64,000 nucleotides of DNA from DAIDKA01 sp035487155 (GTDB taxonomy: Bacteria > Pseudomonadota > Gammaproteobacteria > Steroidobacterales > Steroidobacteraceae), in the NCBI GenBank assembly GCA_035487155.1, contig DATHMK010000015.1, positions 1 through 64,000 on the forward strand, given 5' to 3'. Shown here in pieces: positions 35,131 through 43,877 of the stretch. A program made the translations under genes and the position numbers. Under the pieces are notes generated by a model. That model did not search any database, was not told the DNA's origin, and saw nothing but the letters and a program-made list of their open reading frames with translations. Every line of letters starts with the position of its first letter. Position 1 is the first letter of the stretch.

Positions 35131-38100
35131 CTAGATGTCCAGATTCATGACCGAGAGCGCGTTCTTCTCGATGAATTCGCGGCGTGGCTCGACCTGGTCA
35201 CCCATCAGCGTGGTGAAGATGTCATCCGCGGCCACGGCATCCTCGATCCGCACCTGCATCAGCCGTCGGGTCTCCGGATTGATGGTGGTGTCCCACAGCT
35301 GCTCGGGATTCATCTCGCCCAGGCCCTTGTAGCGCTGGATGCTCTGCTTGCGACGGGCCTGCTCGAACAACCACTTCATGGCGTCCTTGAAGCTGCCCAC
35401 TTCGTGCCGATCGTCCTCGCGCGTCACATAGGCGCCCTCGCCGATCAATCCCGACAGGGTTCGACCCAGGTCCGCGATGCGCTGGTATTCGGCCGACTCG
35501 AAGAACTCCCGCGGCAGGTTCTTGAAACTGTCGCTGCCATGCTGGCTCTTGCTGACCACGATCCGCGTCGCATGGGCGTCGTTGGCCGCGCGAACCTCGA
35601 TACGGAAGCTTCGCGTGCCATCGTTCAGGCTGTTCATGCGCAGATGCAGGTCGCGCGCCCAGTCGCGCAGCCAGTCGATGCGGTCGAAATCCGCCGACTT
35701 CACTTCGGGCATGTAGATCAACTGGTCCAGCAGCCTATCGTCATAGCGTCGCGACCAGCGCTTGATGATGGCCTGCACTTCCGTGTACTTGCGGGCAAGC
35801 TGTTCCAGGCCCTGGCCGCTCAGCGGCGGTGCCCCTGAGTTCACAAACAGGGCAGCGTTGTCCAATGCGGCACTCAGCAACAAAGCCGTCAGTTCCGCAT
35901 CATCCTTCACGTACTGTTCCTGTTTGCCCCGCTTGAGTTTGTACAGCGGCGGCTGCGCGATGTAGATGTGCCCGTTTTCAATCAGCATCGGGATCTGCCG
36001 ATAGAAGAAAGTCAGCAGCAGGGTGCGGATATGGCTGCCATCAACGTCGGCGTCGGTATTGTGGCAGCACAGGCCGCCCATGCCGGCGACGAAGTTCTCG
36101 TCGCCTGCCACTGAGAAATCGTAGACCTGACCGTTGCCCGCGACCACCTCTTCGATGCTGTTGATGGTCAGCGACATAAGGTCACCATCCAGTCGCTCGA
36201 AGCGTCGATTGAGCCCGGGCGCCTTGATGCCGGCGAGATGTTCGGCGAGCGCAGCCGCACCGCTGTGGTCGTTCCACACCGGGCGCAGATCAGCCAATTC
36301 CTCGGCAGCAGAAACCGTGATCGTCCAGCATGGGCGGCCGGTCCTGCACGGGGCGCCCCGGATCATGCGCACGACCCCATCCGGCTGGTGCTCAGACAGC
36401 GAGGCTACCGTGCCGCGGCTCGACAGCAGATACATCAGGCCACTCGCGACGTCGTACGAGCTCGTGGCCCAGACAACATGACCACTGCTTACCGTGCCAT
36501 CGCCGAGCAGGTAGCCGCGTAGGAACGCGGCACGCAGATCCTCGGACACATTGAAGACGAGATCGGGGATGCGCTTTGAGTGGGATTCTGCGCCCGCAAA
36601 CCCGAACAGCGTTTGCCAGGCGAGAGCCGCAACTCGATGTACCAGCTTCAGCTCCGGGCAACGGCCTGCCGAGCAGTGCAATTGCGGCGCGATGCCAAAT
36701 ACGCGCTGCAGGCGCTGCGCCATCTCCTCGGCGAACCGGCTGTTGCCGGCACCGATCGACAGTCGTATGCCACTGCGAGCTGAGCATGAGCCCTCCGCCA
36801 GGTAGCAGCCCAGTAGGGTCAGAAGGTCCTCATCCACCGGCAGATAACGCGAGAGCGCGAGCTGCGCATAATGTTCCGCCGACAGCGTCACATCGTCGCG
36901 CGCATCCAGAAAGGCGAGCTCCTCGGCGTTGATCTCGGCGAGGCGGATCCAGGGAGGTGCCTCGTGGGCGCCGCAGCCGCGATACTGGGTGGTCCACTGA
37001 TGCTGCAGACGGCTCTCGCCGACGGCAACTTTGTCCATGACCGTTGCCACATCGGCACCCAGCGCCTGCCCGTAGCCGATGACGTGCGTCAGGGGCTGCG
37101 GCTCAGTGAGTTCCGGCCGCGCGGCATGCCGGGTCCCGACCCGCCCGCGGCGCAGCGCTTCGACTGCCGGCCCGCGCAGCCAGGTCTGCCGTGCCGCCGT
37201 CGCATCGGCATGCAGCGCGCGCAGGAGATCCAGGCGTGCTGGCGCACCGGTTGGCAACGGCAGTCGGCGGGGGGCGACCACGCGGTCACCGACCTTCAGA
37301 TCAGCACCCTTCTTCAGCGTTATGGCACCTGCCTCGTGCACGAAGACGCTGTGACTGGAAGTGACACGAACGGAACGTCCGTAGGCCGTGCGCACCTTGA
37401 AGAGTTTCTCATCGAGCGGGTGGCGGATGACGGCCTTGATGGGCCGAAAGCGGATCGCGCGATTGTCCACACCGAAGCACAGCACTTCTCCGAGGGCAGC
37501 ACCGGTAAGCTTCGTCACCCCATCCGCCGCTGGTGCAGTGCCTGCGAGCGCCCGATCGATGAATTCGCCAATGCGCACCATTCGCGTGCCCTGGCCTGCG
37601 TCGCGCACGAACACGTGATCATCGCCGTCCACGCTCATGATGATGATTCGGTGATAGCGCAGCTTGGTGATGTCGAAGTCGTCACGCCCGATGCCACAGC
37701 CCAGGGCGGTGATCAGGGTGCCGACTTCCGCCGAGCCCAGCATCTTGTCGAAGCGCGCCTTCTCGACGTTCAGAATCTTGCCCTTCAGCGGCAGTATGGC
37801 CTGGGTGCGTCGGTCGCGGCCCTGCTTGGCGGAGCCTCCGGCCGAGTCACCCTCGACGATGAAGATCTCGGACAGCGCCGGATCCTTCTCCTGGCAGTCG
37901 GCGAGCTTGCCGGGCAGGCCGGCGATGTCCAGTGCGCCCTTGCGACGGGTCATTTCCCGCGCCTTGCGCGCAGCCTCGCGGGCCCGCGCGGCCTCGATGA
38001 TCTTGTTGACGATCAGCCGTGCTTCCGTGGGGTGTTCCAGCAGGAACTCGCCCAGCTTCTGGTTCAGCGCCGACTCGACGATACCTTTGACCTCGCTCGA

Positions 38101-39126
38101 GACCAGCTTGTCCTTGGTCTGCGAGGAGAACTTCGGATCCGGAAGCTTCACGGACAGGATGGCCGTGAGGCCCTCGCGCGCATCATCACCGGTGGTGTCG
38201 AGCTTGTCCTTCTTCGCCGAGAGTTCCTTCTCGATGTAGTCGTTCAGCGTGCGCGTGAGCGCGCTGCGGAAGCCCGCAAGGTGGGTGCCGCCATCCTTCT
38301 GCGGAATGTTGTTGGTGTAGCAGTACATGCTCTCCTGATAGGAGTCATTCCACTGTATGGCCACCTCGACGCTGACCGGCCCATCCTGGGTGCGGAACCA
38401 GAACACCGAATCGTGAACCGGCACCCGGGTGCGGTTCAGATACTTCACGAAGGCCTGCAGGCCGCCTTCATGCTGGAAGACTTCCGATTTAGTCTCGCGC
38501 TCGTCATTGAACTCGATGCGCACGCCGGAGTTCAGGAACGACAGCTCGCGCAGGCGCTTGGCGAGGATGTCGAAATGAAACTGGATGTTGGTGAAGATCT
38601 GCGCGCTGGGTCTGAAGCGAATGGTCGTGCCGCGCTCCGTGGTCGGACCCACCGTCTTCATCGGCGCCGCCGGCTCACCCAGGTGGTACTCCTGCTGATG
38701 CATCATGCCGTCGCGACAGACGGTGAGCAGCAGGTAGTCGGACAAGGCGTTGACGACTGACACACCCACGCCATGCAGACCGCCTGAGACCTTGTACGAG
38801 GTGTCGTCGAACTTCCCGCCCGAGTGCAGCACCGTCATGATGACTTCGGCCGCCGAGACTCCTTCCTCGGGGTGTATATCCACGGGGATCCCGCGGCCAT
38901 TGTCCGCGACCGTGACGCTTTCGTCGGCGTGAATGGTCACCTGCACCCGGTCGCAGTAACCGGCGAGGGCTTCGTCGATGGAGTTGTCGACAACTTCGAA
39001 GACCATGTGATGCAGGCCGGTACCGTCATCGGTATCGCCGATGTACATGCCGGGTCGCTTTCGGACGGCGTCGAGGCCCTTCAAGACTTTGATTTTGCTG
39101 GAATCGTAGACGTCGTTTTGCGACAT
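35131..39126 (-). CDS. gyrB: DNA gyrase subunit B with in-frame intein
   Basis: GyrB supplies the ATPase and toprim domains of DNA gyrase. The frame encodes 1331 residues, but residues 498-1023 are an intein; the spliced protein would be 805 residues, normal for a gammaproteobacterial GyrB. The N-terminal GHKL ATPase shows VVDNSIDEALAGYCD and the GLHGVGVSVVNALS lid. The toprim acidic motif EGDSAGGSAKQGRDR lies before the insert, and DADVDGSHIRTLLLTFFYRQ follows it. The C-terminus has the usual tail (IEDAVAADDIFTTLMGDQVEPRREFIEKNAL). The ATG is at 39126. The gene follows recF in the dnaA-dnaN-recF-gyrB order. Activity would require protein splicing because the insert interrupts the metal-binding toprim site. 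Confidence 0.97.
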   Translation of the reverse strand: MSQNDVYDSSKIKVLKGLDAVRKRPGMYIGDTDDGTGLHHMVFEVVDNSIDEALAGYCDRVQVTIHADESVTVADNGRGIPVDIHPEEGVSAAEVIMTVLHSGGKFDDTSYKVSGGLHGVGVSVVNALSDYLLLTVCRDGMMHQQEYHLGEPAAPMKTVGPTTERGTTIRFRPSAQIFTNIQFHFDILAKRLRELSFLNSGVRIEFNDERETKSEVFQHEGGLQAFVKYLNRTRVPVHDSVFWFRTQDGPVSVEVAIQWNDSYQESMYCYTNNIPQKDGGTHLAGFRSALTRTLNDYIEKELSAKKDKLDTTGDDAREGLTAILSVKLPDPKFSSQTKDKLVSSEVKGIVESALNQKLGEFLLEHPTEARLIVNKIIEAARAREAARKAREMTRRKGALDIAGLPGKLADCQEKDPALSEIFIVEGDSAGGSAKQGRDRRTQAILPLKGKILNVEKARFDKMLGSAEVGTLITALGCGIGRDDFDITKLRYHRIIIMSVDGDDHVFVRDAGQGTRMVRIGEFIDRALAGTAPAADGVTKLTGAALGEVLCFGVDNRAIRFRPIKAVIRHPLDEKLFKVRTAYGRSVRVTSSHSVFVHEAGAITLKKGADLKVGDRVVAPRRLPLPTGAPARLDLLRALHADATAARQTWLRGPAVEALRRGRVGTRHAARPELTEPQPLTHVIGYGQALGADVATVMDKVAVGESRLQHQWTTQYRGCGAHEAPPWIRLAEINAEELAFLDARDDVTLSAEHYAQLALSRYLPVDEDLLTLLGCYLAEGSCSARSGIRLSIGAGNSRFAEEMAQRLQRVFGIAPQLHCSAGRCPELKLVHRVAALAWQTLFGFAGAESHSKRIPDLVFNVSEDLRAAFLRGYLLGDGTVSSGHVVWATSSYDVASGLMYLLSSRGTVASLSEHQPDGVVRMIRGAPCRTGRPCWTITVSAAEELADLRPVWNDHSGAAALAEHLAGIKAPGLNRRFERLDGDLMSLTINSIEEVVAGNGQVYDFSVAGDENFVAGMGGLCCHNTDADVDGSHIRTLLLTFFYRQIPMLIENGHIYIAQPPLYKLKRGKQEQYVKDDAELTALLLSAALDNAALFVNSGAPPLSGQGLEQLARKYTEVQAIIKRWSRRYDDRLLDQLIYMPEVKSADFDRIDWLRDWARDLHLRMNSLNDGTRSFRIEVRAANDAHATRIVVSKSQHGSDSFKNLPREFFESAEYQRIADLGRTLSGLIGEGAYVTREDDRHEVGSFKDAMKWLFEQARRKQSIQRYKGLGEMNPEQLWDTTINPETRRLMQVRIEDAVAADDIFTTLMGDQVEPRREFIEKNALSVMNLDI
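36058..37635 (-). mobile_element. GyrB intein with LAGLIDADG homing endonuclease domain
   Basis: The insert is 1578 bases (526 residues) between IIIM and TDADVDG of GyrB. It starts with Ser1 (SVDGDDHVFVRD, block A). It has the block B TSSH motif (intein residues 92-95), block F VYDFSVAGDENFVAG (504-518) and ends GLCCHN (His525, Asn526), followed by Thr as the +1 residue. Two LAGLIDADG-type motifs are seen: LLGCYLAEG (274-282, acidic Glu281) and LRGYLLGDG (372-380, acidic Asp379), so a homing endonuclease core is present with both acidic residues kept. Residues 130-260 have no recognised block. Ser1, Asn and Thr+1 are all compatible with standard splicing. GyrB inteins at this site are known in cyanobacteria and archaea. 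Confidence 0.95.
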
Positions 39127-39420
39127 GCGGGAACTCGTTTGGATGACCCGCCATTATAGCCCTCCACAGCCTCCCAAGTCATGGATAAGTTTCATCATAA
39201 GGCTTTGTTTGATCTATGTTTTTCCGGGGTGCGGCCGGCTCTTGAAGAAGGCCGGTACCGGGGGCGATCGAGTGATTGGAGGCTCACTCTGACAAATCCA
39301 TCAGTGCCAATCGCATGTTCGCCTCATGATCACGGAAAATAGGCGCTGATCGCGCCTCTTACGCGCCAGTTACGAACATTTTCTACGGAAGCGGCCCGGC
39401 CAGTGGTGGCCCCGGCGCGG

Positions 39421-40512
39421 CTAGCCCTCCAACACCCTTCCCTGTTCCACGTGGAACATCCGATCCGGCTGCCCGAAGGGCTGGCCTCCCGCCGTCAGCG
39501 CGGTCAGGACCAGCTGGCAGCGCAGGGGCGCGACCTCGCTGATGAAGGCGCTGAGCCGTTCCGGATCCAGCTCGGCCGCCGGATCATCCAGCAGTAAAGT
39601 CGGGGGCTCGGGCAAGAGCTGGCCTAACAGTCGCAGTTGGGCCAGGATCATCGACACTGCCGCGAGCTTCTGCTGCCCCCGCGACAGAGTGTCGCGGGCG
39701 AGCTTGCCATTCAGTTTGAGCAGCACATCGGCGCGATGAGGTCCCACTTGGGTGCTGCCGCGGGTGAGGTCGCGCTCGCGGGAACTCTGCAGTGCCATGG
39801 CAAGCGTGCTGTCGCGGGCCCAGCCCTGGAAGTACACCAACTCCATCTTCAGTCCGGACAGCGCCCGTACGCTCTCCTGCCAGTGCGGCTGCAGGGCTTC
39901 GAGCATGCGTCGACGCGACTGCGCCAGGTGTTCCCCCCATTGCGCGAGTTCGATATCCCACGCGACTAACTGCGGGCTGCCCGCTACCCCATTGGCCAGC
40001 AGCTGCTTCAAGGCGGCATTGCGCTGTTTCAGTGTCCGGGTGTAGTTCGCCCAGACCTCCACAAAACCCTGTTCCACGTGGAACGTGGCCCAATCCATCC
40101 ATCTCCGGCGACGAAAGGCACTGTCCTCGACCAGCTTGTGCACCCCAGGATCGATGACCTGCACGGGGAGCACTTCCGAGAGGTTTGCCAGCGTCTGGGT
40201 GAACTCACCCTGAATCTTCGCCACCGTGGGTTCGCCCCGCGCAACCTGAATGCCCAGCGCCGTGGGAATGCCGGAATCCCCCGACGGCACAGTCCGACCG
40301 AACACCACCAGGCGAGACTCGCCGTGAGTAATCAGGCGCTCTGAGTTTCGGGTGCGAAAGGAACGCCCCCGGCCGAGGAGGAAAATTGCCTCGAGCAATG
40401 AAGTCTTGCCCGAGCCATTGGCCCCGATGATGAGCGTACGGCCCGGGTGCAGGTCGAGTTCGGCCTGATGAATACACCGTAGGTTCTGAATCGACAGCTG
40501 GCCCAGGCTCAT
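39421..40512 (-). CDS. recF: DNA replication and repair protein RecF
   Basis: RecF is an SMC-like ATPase that loads RecA at gaps through RecOR. The 363 residues include Walker A IIGANGSGKTSLLEAIF (about 32-48), the signature LSRGQQKLAAVSMILAQL and Walker B PTLLLDDPAAELD. It lies between dnaN and gyrB as expected. Two parS palindromes are inside the gene and force the peptides FHVEQ at the C-terminus (MFHVEQGRVLEG) and near residue 146 (TFHVEQG). Confidence 0.95.
   Translation of the reverse strand: MSLGQLSIQNLRCIHQAELDLHPGRTLIIGANGSGKTSLLEAIFLLGRGRSFRTRNSERLITHGESRLVVFGRTVPSGDSGIPTALGIQVARGEPTVAKIQGEFTQTLANLSEVLPVQVIDPGVHKLVEDSAFRRRRWMDWATFHVEQGFVEVWANYTRTLKQRNAALKQLLANGVAGSPQLVAWDIELAQWGEHLAQSRRRMLEALQPHWQESVRALSGLKMELVYFQGWARDSTLAMALQSSRERDLTRGSTQVGPHRADVLLKLNGKLARDTLSRGQQKLAAVSMILAQLRLLGQLLPEPPTLLLDDPAAELDPERLSAFISEVAPLRCQLVLTALTAGGQPFGQPDRMFHVEQGRVLEG
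39443..39458. promoter_or_regulatory. parS site 1 (inside recF 3' end)
   Basis: TGTTCCACGTGGAACA, a perfect 16-bp palindrome matching the chromosomal ParB-binding parS consensus (TGTTNCACGTGNAACA). It is one of three within 1.1 kb. Confidence 0.93.
40070..40085. promoter_or_regulatory. parS site 2 (inside recF)
   Basis: TGTTCCACGTGGAACG matches 15 of 16 bases of the parS palindrome; only the last base differs. It is embedded in the recF reading frame, where it encodes TFHVEQ. Confidence 0.88.
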
Positions 40513-40515
40513 TGC

Positions 40516-40531
40516 TGTTCCACGTGGAACA
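40516..40531. promoter_or_regulatory. parS site 3 (dnaN-recF gap)
   Basis: TGTTCCACGTGGAACA, a perfect 16-bp palindrome in the 36-base gap between dnaN and recF, 3 bases upstream of the recF ATG. It therefore also overlaps the recF ribosome-binding region. A further CACGTGGA half-match follows directly at 40530-40538. Confidence 0.93.
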
Positions 40532-40548
40532 CGTGGACCTCAGCGGCC

Positions 40549-41646
40549 TTACAGCCGCATCGGCATGACGACGTACTTGGTATCCGTGGAATCCGGAAGG
40601 CGAACCAGACAGCTGCTATTGGCGTCCGAGAGGCCGATTTCGACCGTTTCCCCGTCCAGCGCACCCAGGGCATCCAGGAGGTAATTCACATTGAACCCGA
40701 TCTCCAGGTCCTCCCCGTCGTAGCTGACCTCAACCTGATCTTCGGCTTCCTCCTGTTCCGGGTTATGCGCCTGAACCGTCAACAACCCGGCTTTGAGCGC
40801 CAGGCGGATGCCCCGATATTTCTCATTGGACAGGATGGCCGTGCGCTGGAAGGCCTGGCGCAACTGTTCACGTTCGGCATGAATCCTCTTGGTCGGACTG
40901 GCCGGGACTACGCGGCCGTATTCCGGGAAACGCCCATCGATCAGCTTGGAAGTGAAGCGAATTTCGCCGATCTGGGCGCGAACGTGATTGGTACCAATCG
41001 CCAATTCCACCGTTCCTTCCGGGCTGAGTATGCGTTGCAGTTCCAAAACACCCTTGCGCGGCACGATGACCTGCTGAGCCGTTCGGGCCATGGTGGGCAA
41101 TTGCGCTTCGCACAGTGCCAGGCGATGGCCGTCGGTGGCCACCGCCCGCAGGGTCTTGCCCTCGGTCTCCAGCAGCATGCCGTTGAGGTAGTAGCGAACA
41201 TCCTGCTGCGCCATCGCGAAATGCGTCTTGTCGATGAGGCGGCGCAGGTCGGCCTGGCTGATGGTCAGCGTCTGCTGCGCGTTGATGTCATCCACCACCG
41301 GGAACTCCGCGGCAGGAAGACTCGATAGCGCAAAGCGACTGCGCCCGGCGCGTATGCTCACGCGATCCCCTTCGGCGCTCAGTGTCACGGCGGTCTTCTC
41401 CGGCAGTGCCCGGAATATATCCAGCAGCTTGCGCCCCGGGATGGTCACATCCCCTGTTTGCTGGCTGCTGACCTGGCGTGAGGCCACCAGTTCAACCTCC
41501 AGATCAGAACCGGTCATGCTCAACCGGTCCTCACGCACTGACAGCAGCACGTTGGCCAGTATGGGCATGGTCTGACGGCGCTCGACCACACCGATGACGC
41601 TTTGCAGCGGGGTCAGGAAATCTTCACGTGCGGCAGTGAGCTTCAT
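40549..41646 (-). CDS. dnaN: DNA polymerase III beta sliding clamp
   Basis: The ring-shaped clamp tethers the polymerase to DNA. The 365 residues match the normal length, with three repeated domains: the N-terminus MKLTAAREDFLTPLQSVIGVVERRQTMPIL is diagnostic, and the C-terminus ends with the conserved VVMPMRL that helps form the client-binding pocket. It follows dnaA on the same strand, separated by the 210-base candidate oriC. Confidence 0.97.
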   Translation of the reverse strand: MKLTAAREDFLTPLQSVIGVVERRQTMPILANVLLSVREDRLSMTGSDLEVELVASRQVSSQQTGDVTIPGRKLLDIFRALPEKTAVTLSAEGDRVSIRAGRSRFALSSLPAAEFPVVDDINAQQTLTISQADLRRLIDKTHFAMAQQDVRYYLNGMLLETEGKTLRAVATDGHRLALCEAQLPTMARTAQQVIVPRKGVLELQRILSPEGTVELAIGTNHVRAQIGEIRFTSKLIDGRFPEYGRVVPASPTKRIHAEREQLRQAFQRTAILSNEKYRGIRLALKAGLLTVQAHNPEQEEAEDQVEVSYDGEDLEIGFNVNYLLDALGALDGETVEIGLSDANSSCLVRLPDSTDTKYVVMPMRL

Positions 41647-41856
41647 GGCGTGCTCTTAATAGTCTTAAGTCTTAAAAGAAGATTGTAGTAGTAGCTACAG
41701 GTCCTGTGGATACCGGGATAACTTCTGGTTGTCCGATGCCCATCATGAACTTGCATTCACTCCGAGTCACCGAGTAAGTACCCCATGGTCCTGTCCATTG
41801 CCTGTGAGCCGAATGTGCATAACTCGCAAACCTGAATTGTCCCCAGACTTTCCACA
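41647..41856. other. Candidate oriC between dnaA and dnaN
   Basis: The 210-base gap is AT-richer than its surroundings. It holds three TCTTAA repeats (41654-41659, 41663-41668, 41670-41675) that look like a DNA unwinding element. DnaA-box-like 9-mers are TGTGGATAC at 41705-41713 (one mismatch to the inverse TTATCCACA), TGTGCATAA at 41814-41822 (fits the inverse TTATNCACA) and CTTTCCACA at 41848-41856 (weaker). parS sites lie within 2.4 kb. The assignment is by location and motifs only; other gaps near dnaA are shorter or poorer in boxes. Confidence 0.65.
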
Positions 41857-43197
41857 TCATCCTGTCAGGGTTCTCAACAGGTTCAAATAGTCTTCGCTCA
41901 CTCTCTGGTCCGAAGTGCGCAGCTCGGCGATCTTCGCGCAGGCGTGCAGCACCGTGGTGTGGTCGCGGCCACCGAAAGCATCGCCGATTTCCGGCAGGCT
42001 GTGGGTGGTCAATTCGCGCGCGAGCGCCATGGCAACCTGGCGCGGGCGTGCGATGGAGCGGTTGCGGCGCTTGGACAGAAGATCTGCCACGCGGACCTTG
42101 AAGTAGTCGGCAACGGTGCGCTGGATATTCTCGATAGTGACGAGTTTTGCCTGTAATTGCAGCAGATCGCGCAAGGCTTCCTTGGCGAAGTCGAGCGTGA
42201 TGGGCTGGCCCGTGAAGCGCGAATTGGCGATCACGCGGCGCAGCGCGCCTTCGAGTTCGCGGATATTCGAGCGAATGCGCTTGGCCACGAAGAAGGCGAC
42301 TTCCTCGGGCAAAGCGACGCCGACGTTGTGCGCCTTGGTCATCAGGATCGCCACGCAGGTCTCCAGCTCCGGGGGCTCTATGGCAACGGTGAGTCCCCAG
42401 CCGAAGCGCGATTTCAAGCGCTCCTCAAGCCCGCTGACTTCCTTCGGATAACGGTCGCAGGTGAGAATCACCTGGCGCTGGCCCTCGAGAAGCTCGTTGA
42501 AGGTATGGAAGAACTCCTCCTGCGAACGATCCTTGTTGGCGAAGAACTGAATATCATCGATCAGCAGCGCATCCAGCGACCGGTAGGCCGCCTTGAAGTC
42601 GTTCATGGTGTTGTGCTGCAGGGCGCGCACCATGTCGCCCACGAAGCGTTCGGAGTGCACATAGGCCACCTTGGCCTCGCCGTTGCGCTGCTTCATCAGG
42701 TGCCCGACGGCGTGCATGAGGTGAGTCTTGCCCAGACCCACACCACCATATAGGAACAGCGGGTTGTAGGCCTTGCCGGGATTTTCGCCGACCTGCTGGG
42801 AGGCCGCGCGCGCCAGCTGATTGCTCTTGCCTTCGACGAAGTTTGCGAAGTCGTAATCAGGGTTGAGGCGGGCGCCGACCACCAGCCCTTCCACCCGCCG
42901 CGCCGGGGCGATGACCGGCGCTGCGACCACGGGCGTCGCAGGCGCTTCGGAGCGCACGCGCGAGCCGATTTCCACGGTGATGATCGGCGCGCCGCCCGCA
43001 GTCGCCCCGCGCAGCAGCTCCCCGATTCGCCGCAGCAGATTATTGTTCACCCAGTCGACCACGAAGCGGTTGGGCGCCAGCAATTTCAGGACGCCTTCAC
43101 CCTCGATGGCCTGCAACGGACGCACCCAGGTGTTGAATTCTTGCTCGGCCAATTCCGCTTCAAGCGTCGATATGCAAATTGACCACAAAGACGCCAC
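41857..43197 (-). CDS. dnaA: Chromosomal replication initiator DnaA
   Basis: DnaA binds DnaA boxes and melts oriC. I start at GTG 43197 (VASLWSICISTLEAELAEQEFNTWVRPLQ), where homology to domain I begins and GGGGGAG lies upstream; a longer frame to 43452 crosses rpmH and is rejected. The 446-residue protein has domain I (about 1-85), the AAA+ core (GVGLGKTHLMHAVGHL Walker A, then LLIDDIQFFANK) and the C-terminal DNA-binding domain with GGRDHTTVLHACAKI. It is transcribed away from rpmH. Confidence 0.96.
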   Translation of the reverse strand: MASLWSICISTLEAELAEQEFNTWVRPLQAIEGEGVLKLLAPNRFVVDWVNNNLLRRIGELLRGATAGGAPIITVEIGSRVRSEAPATPVVAAPVIAPARRVEGLVVGARLNPDYDFANFVEGKSNQLARAASQQVGENPGKAYNPLFLYGGVGLGKTHLMHAVGHLMKQRNGEAKVAYVHSERFVGDMVRALQHNTMNDFKAAYRSLDALLIDDIQFFANKDRSQEEFFHTFNELLEGQRQVILTCDRYPKEVSGLEERLKSRFGWGLTVAIEPPELETCVAILMTKAHNVGVALPEEVAFFVAKRIRSNIRELEGALRRVIANSRFTGQPITLDFAKEALRDLLQLQAKLVTIENIQRTVADYFKVRVADLLSKRRNRSIARPRQVAMALARELTTHSLPEIGDAFGGRDHTTVLHACAKIAELRTSDQRVSEDYLNLLRTLTG

Positions 43198-43343
43198 TGG
43201 CTGCCTACTCCCCCTACCGACACGCAAACTTGAGGAAAAAGAGGCGCAGTCTACCCCTAAGACCCAAGGTTTAAGTACTGGCGATATTGACACCCTCGGG
43301 CGCGGGACGTAGCCTTCCCGCCCCTCTTCGGAAGCGTAAGACG

Positions 43344-43478
43344 ATGAAACGCACTTATCAGCCCAGCAAAGTACGCCGCGCGCGTACCCATGGGTTCCGC
43401 GCCCGCATGGCCACGGCCAATGGCCGAGCGGTCCTGAATCGGCGTCGCGCAAAAGGTCGCAAGAAGCTGATTCCTTAA
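43344..43478 (+). CDS. rpmH: 50S ribosomal protein L34
   Basis: The 44-residue protein is the canonical L34: MKRTYQPSKVRRARTHGF to RRRAKGRKKLIP. The correct ATG is 43344 (GAAG upstream), not the longer frame from 43287. It lies 146 bases from the divergent dnaA start and heads the rpmH-rnpA-yidD-yidC-mnmE run. Confidence 0.98.
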   Translation: MKRTYQPSKVRRARTHGFRARMATANGRAVLNRRRAKGRKKLIP

Positions 43479-43487
43479 GGCCCGCCT

Positions 43488-43877
43488 TTGTCCGTGGCCC
43501 AGGCCGACCGCGAGCGACTGACCTTTCCCGCCGCGCGGCGGCTGCGGCGTAAATGGGAATTCGATCAGCTCTACGCCCGCGGCAAGCGCCTGGGGAACAG
43601 CCATTTCGGAATGACGGTGCACCCGAACACCCAGGGACAGGCGCGCCTTGGCCTGGCGGTGGCCTCGAAGCCCTTCGGCGGCTCGGTACCCCGCAACCGC
43701 ATCCGGCGTCTGATCCGCGAATCCTTCAGGCTGCGCCAGCACGAGCTGCCCGGTGTCGACATGGTCGTCAGTGCCCGGCCCGGCGCCAGACAGGCCTCGC
43801 CCGCCGAGCTTCGGGCGAGCCTCGATGGATTGTGGGATAAAGTCAAAGTCCAATGCGCGCCCTCCTCACAGCCCTGA
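43488..43877 (+). CDS. rnpA: Ribonuclease P protein component
   Basis: RnpA is the protein subunit of RNase P, which trims tRNA 5' leaders. The 129-residue frame contains the family motif VPRNRIRRLIRESFR (about 66-80) and an N-terminal FDQLYARGKRLGN. The start is TTG 43488, spaced 7 bases from AAGG, or GTG 43494. It ends overlapping yidD by 25 bases, implying coupled translation. Confidence 0.95.
   Translation: MSVAQADRERLTFPAARRLRRKWEFDQLYARGKRLGNSHFGMTVHPNTQGQARLGLAVASKPFGGSVPRNRIRRLIRESFRLRQHELPGVDMVVSARPGARQASPAELRASLDGLWDKVKVQCAPSSQP

Noticed and set aside
36871..38760. 629-codon plus-strand frame over gyrB
   Set aside because: It is antisense to gyrB and the intein; it exists only because high GC suppresses stops.
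43198..43452. Longer DnaA start at 43452
   Set aside because: It would overlap rpmH on the other strand and adds residues unlike any DnaA; GTG 43197 matches domain I.
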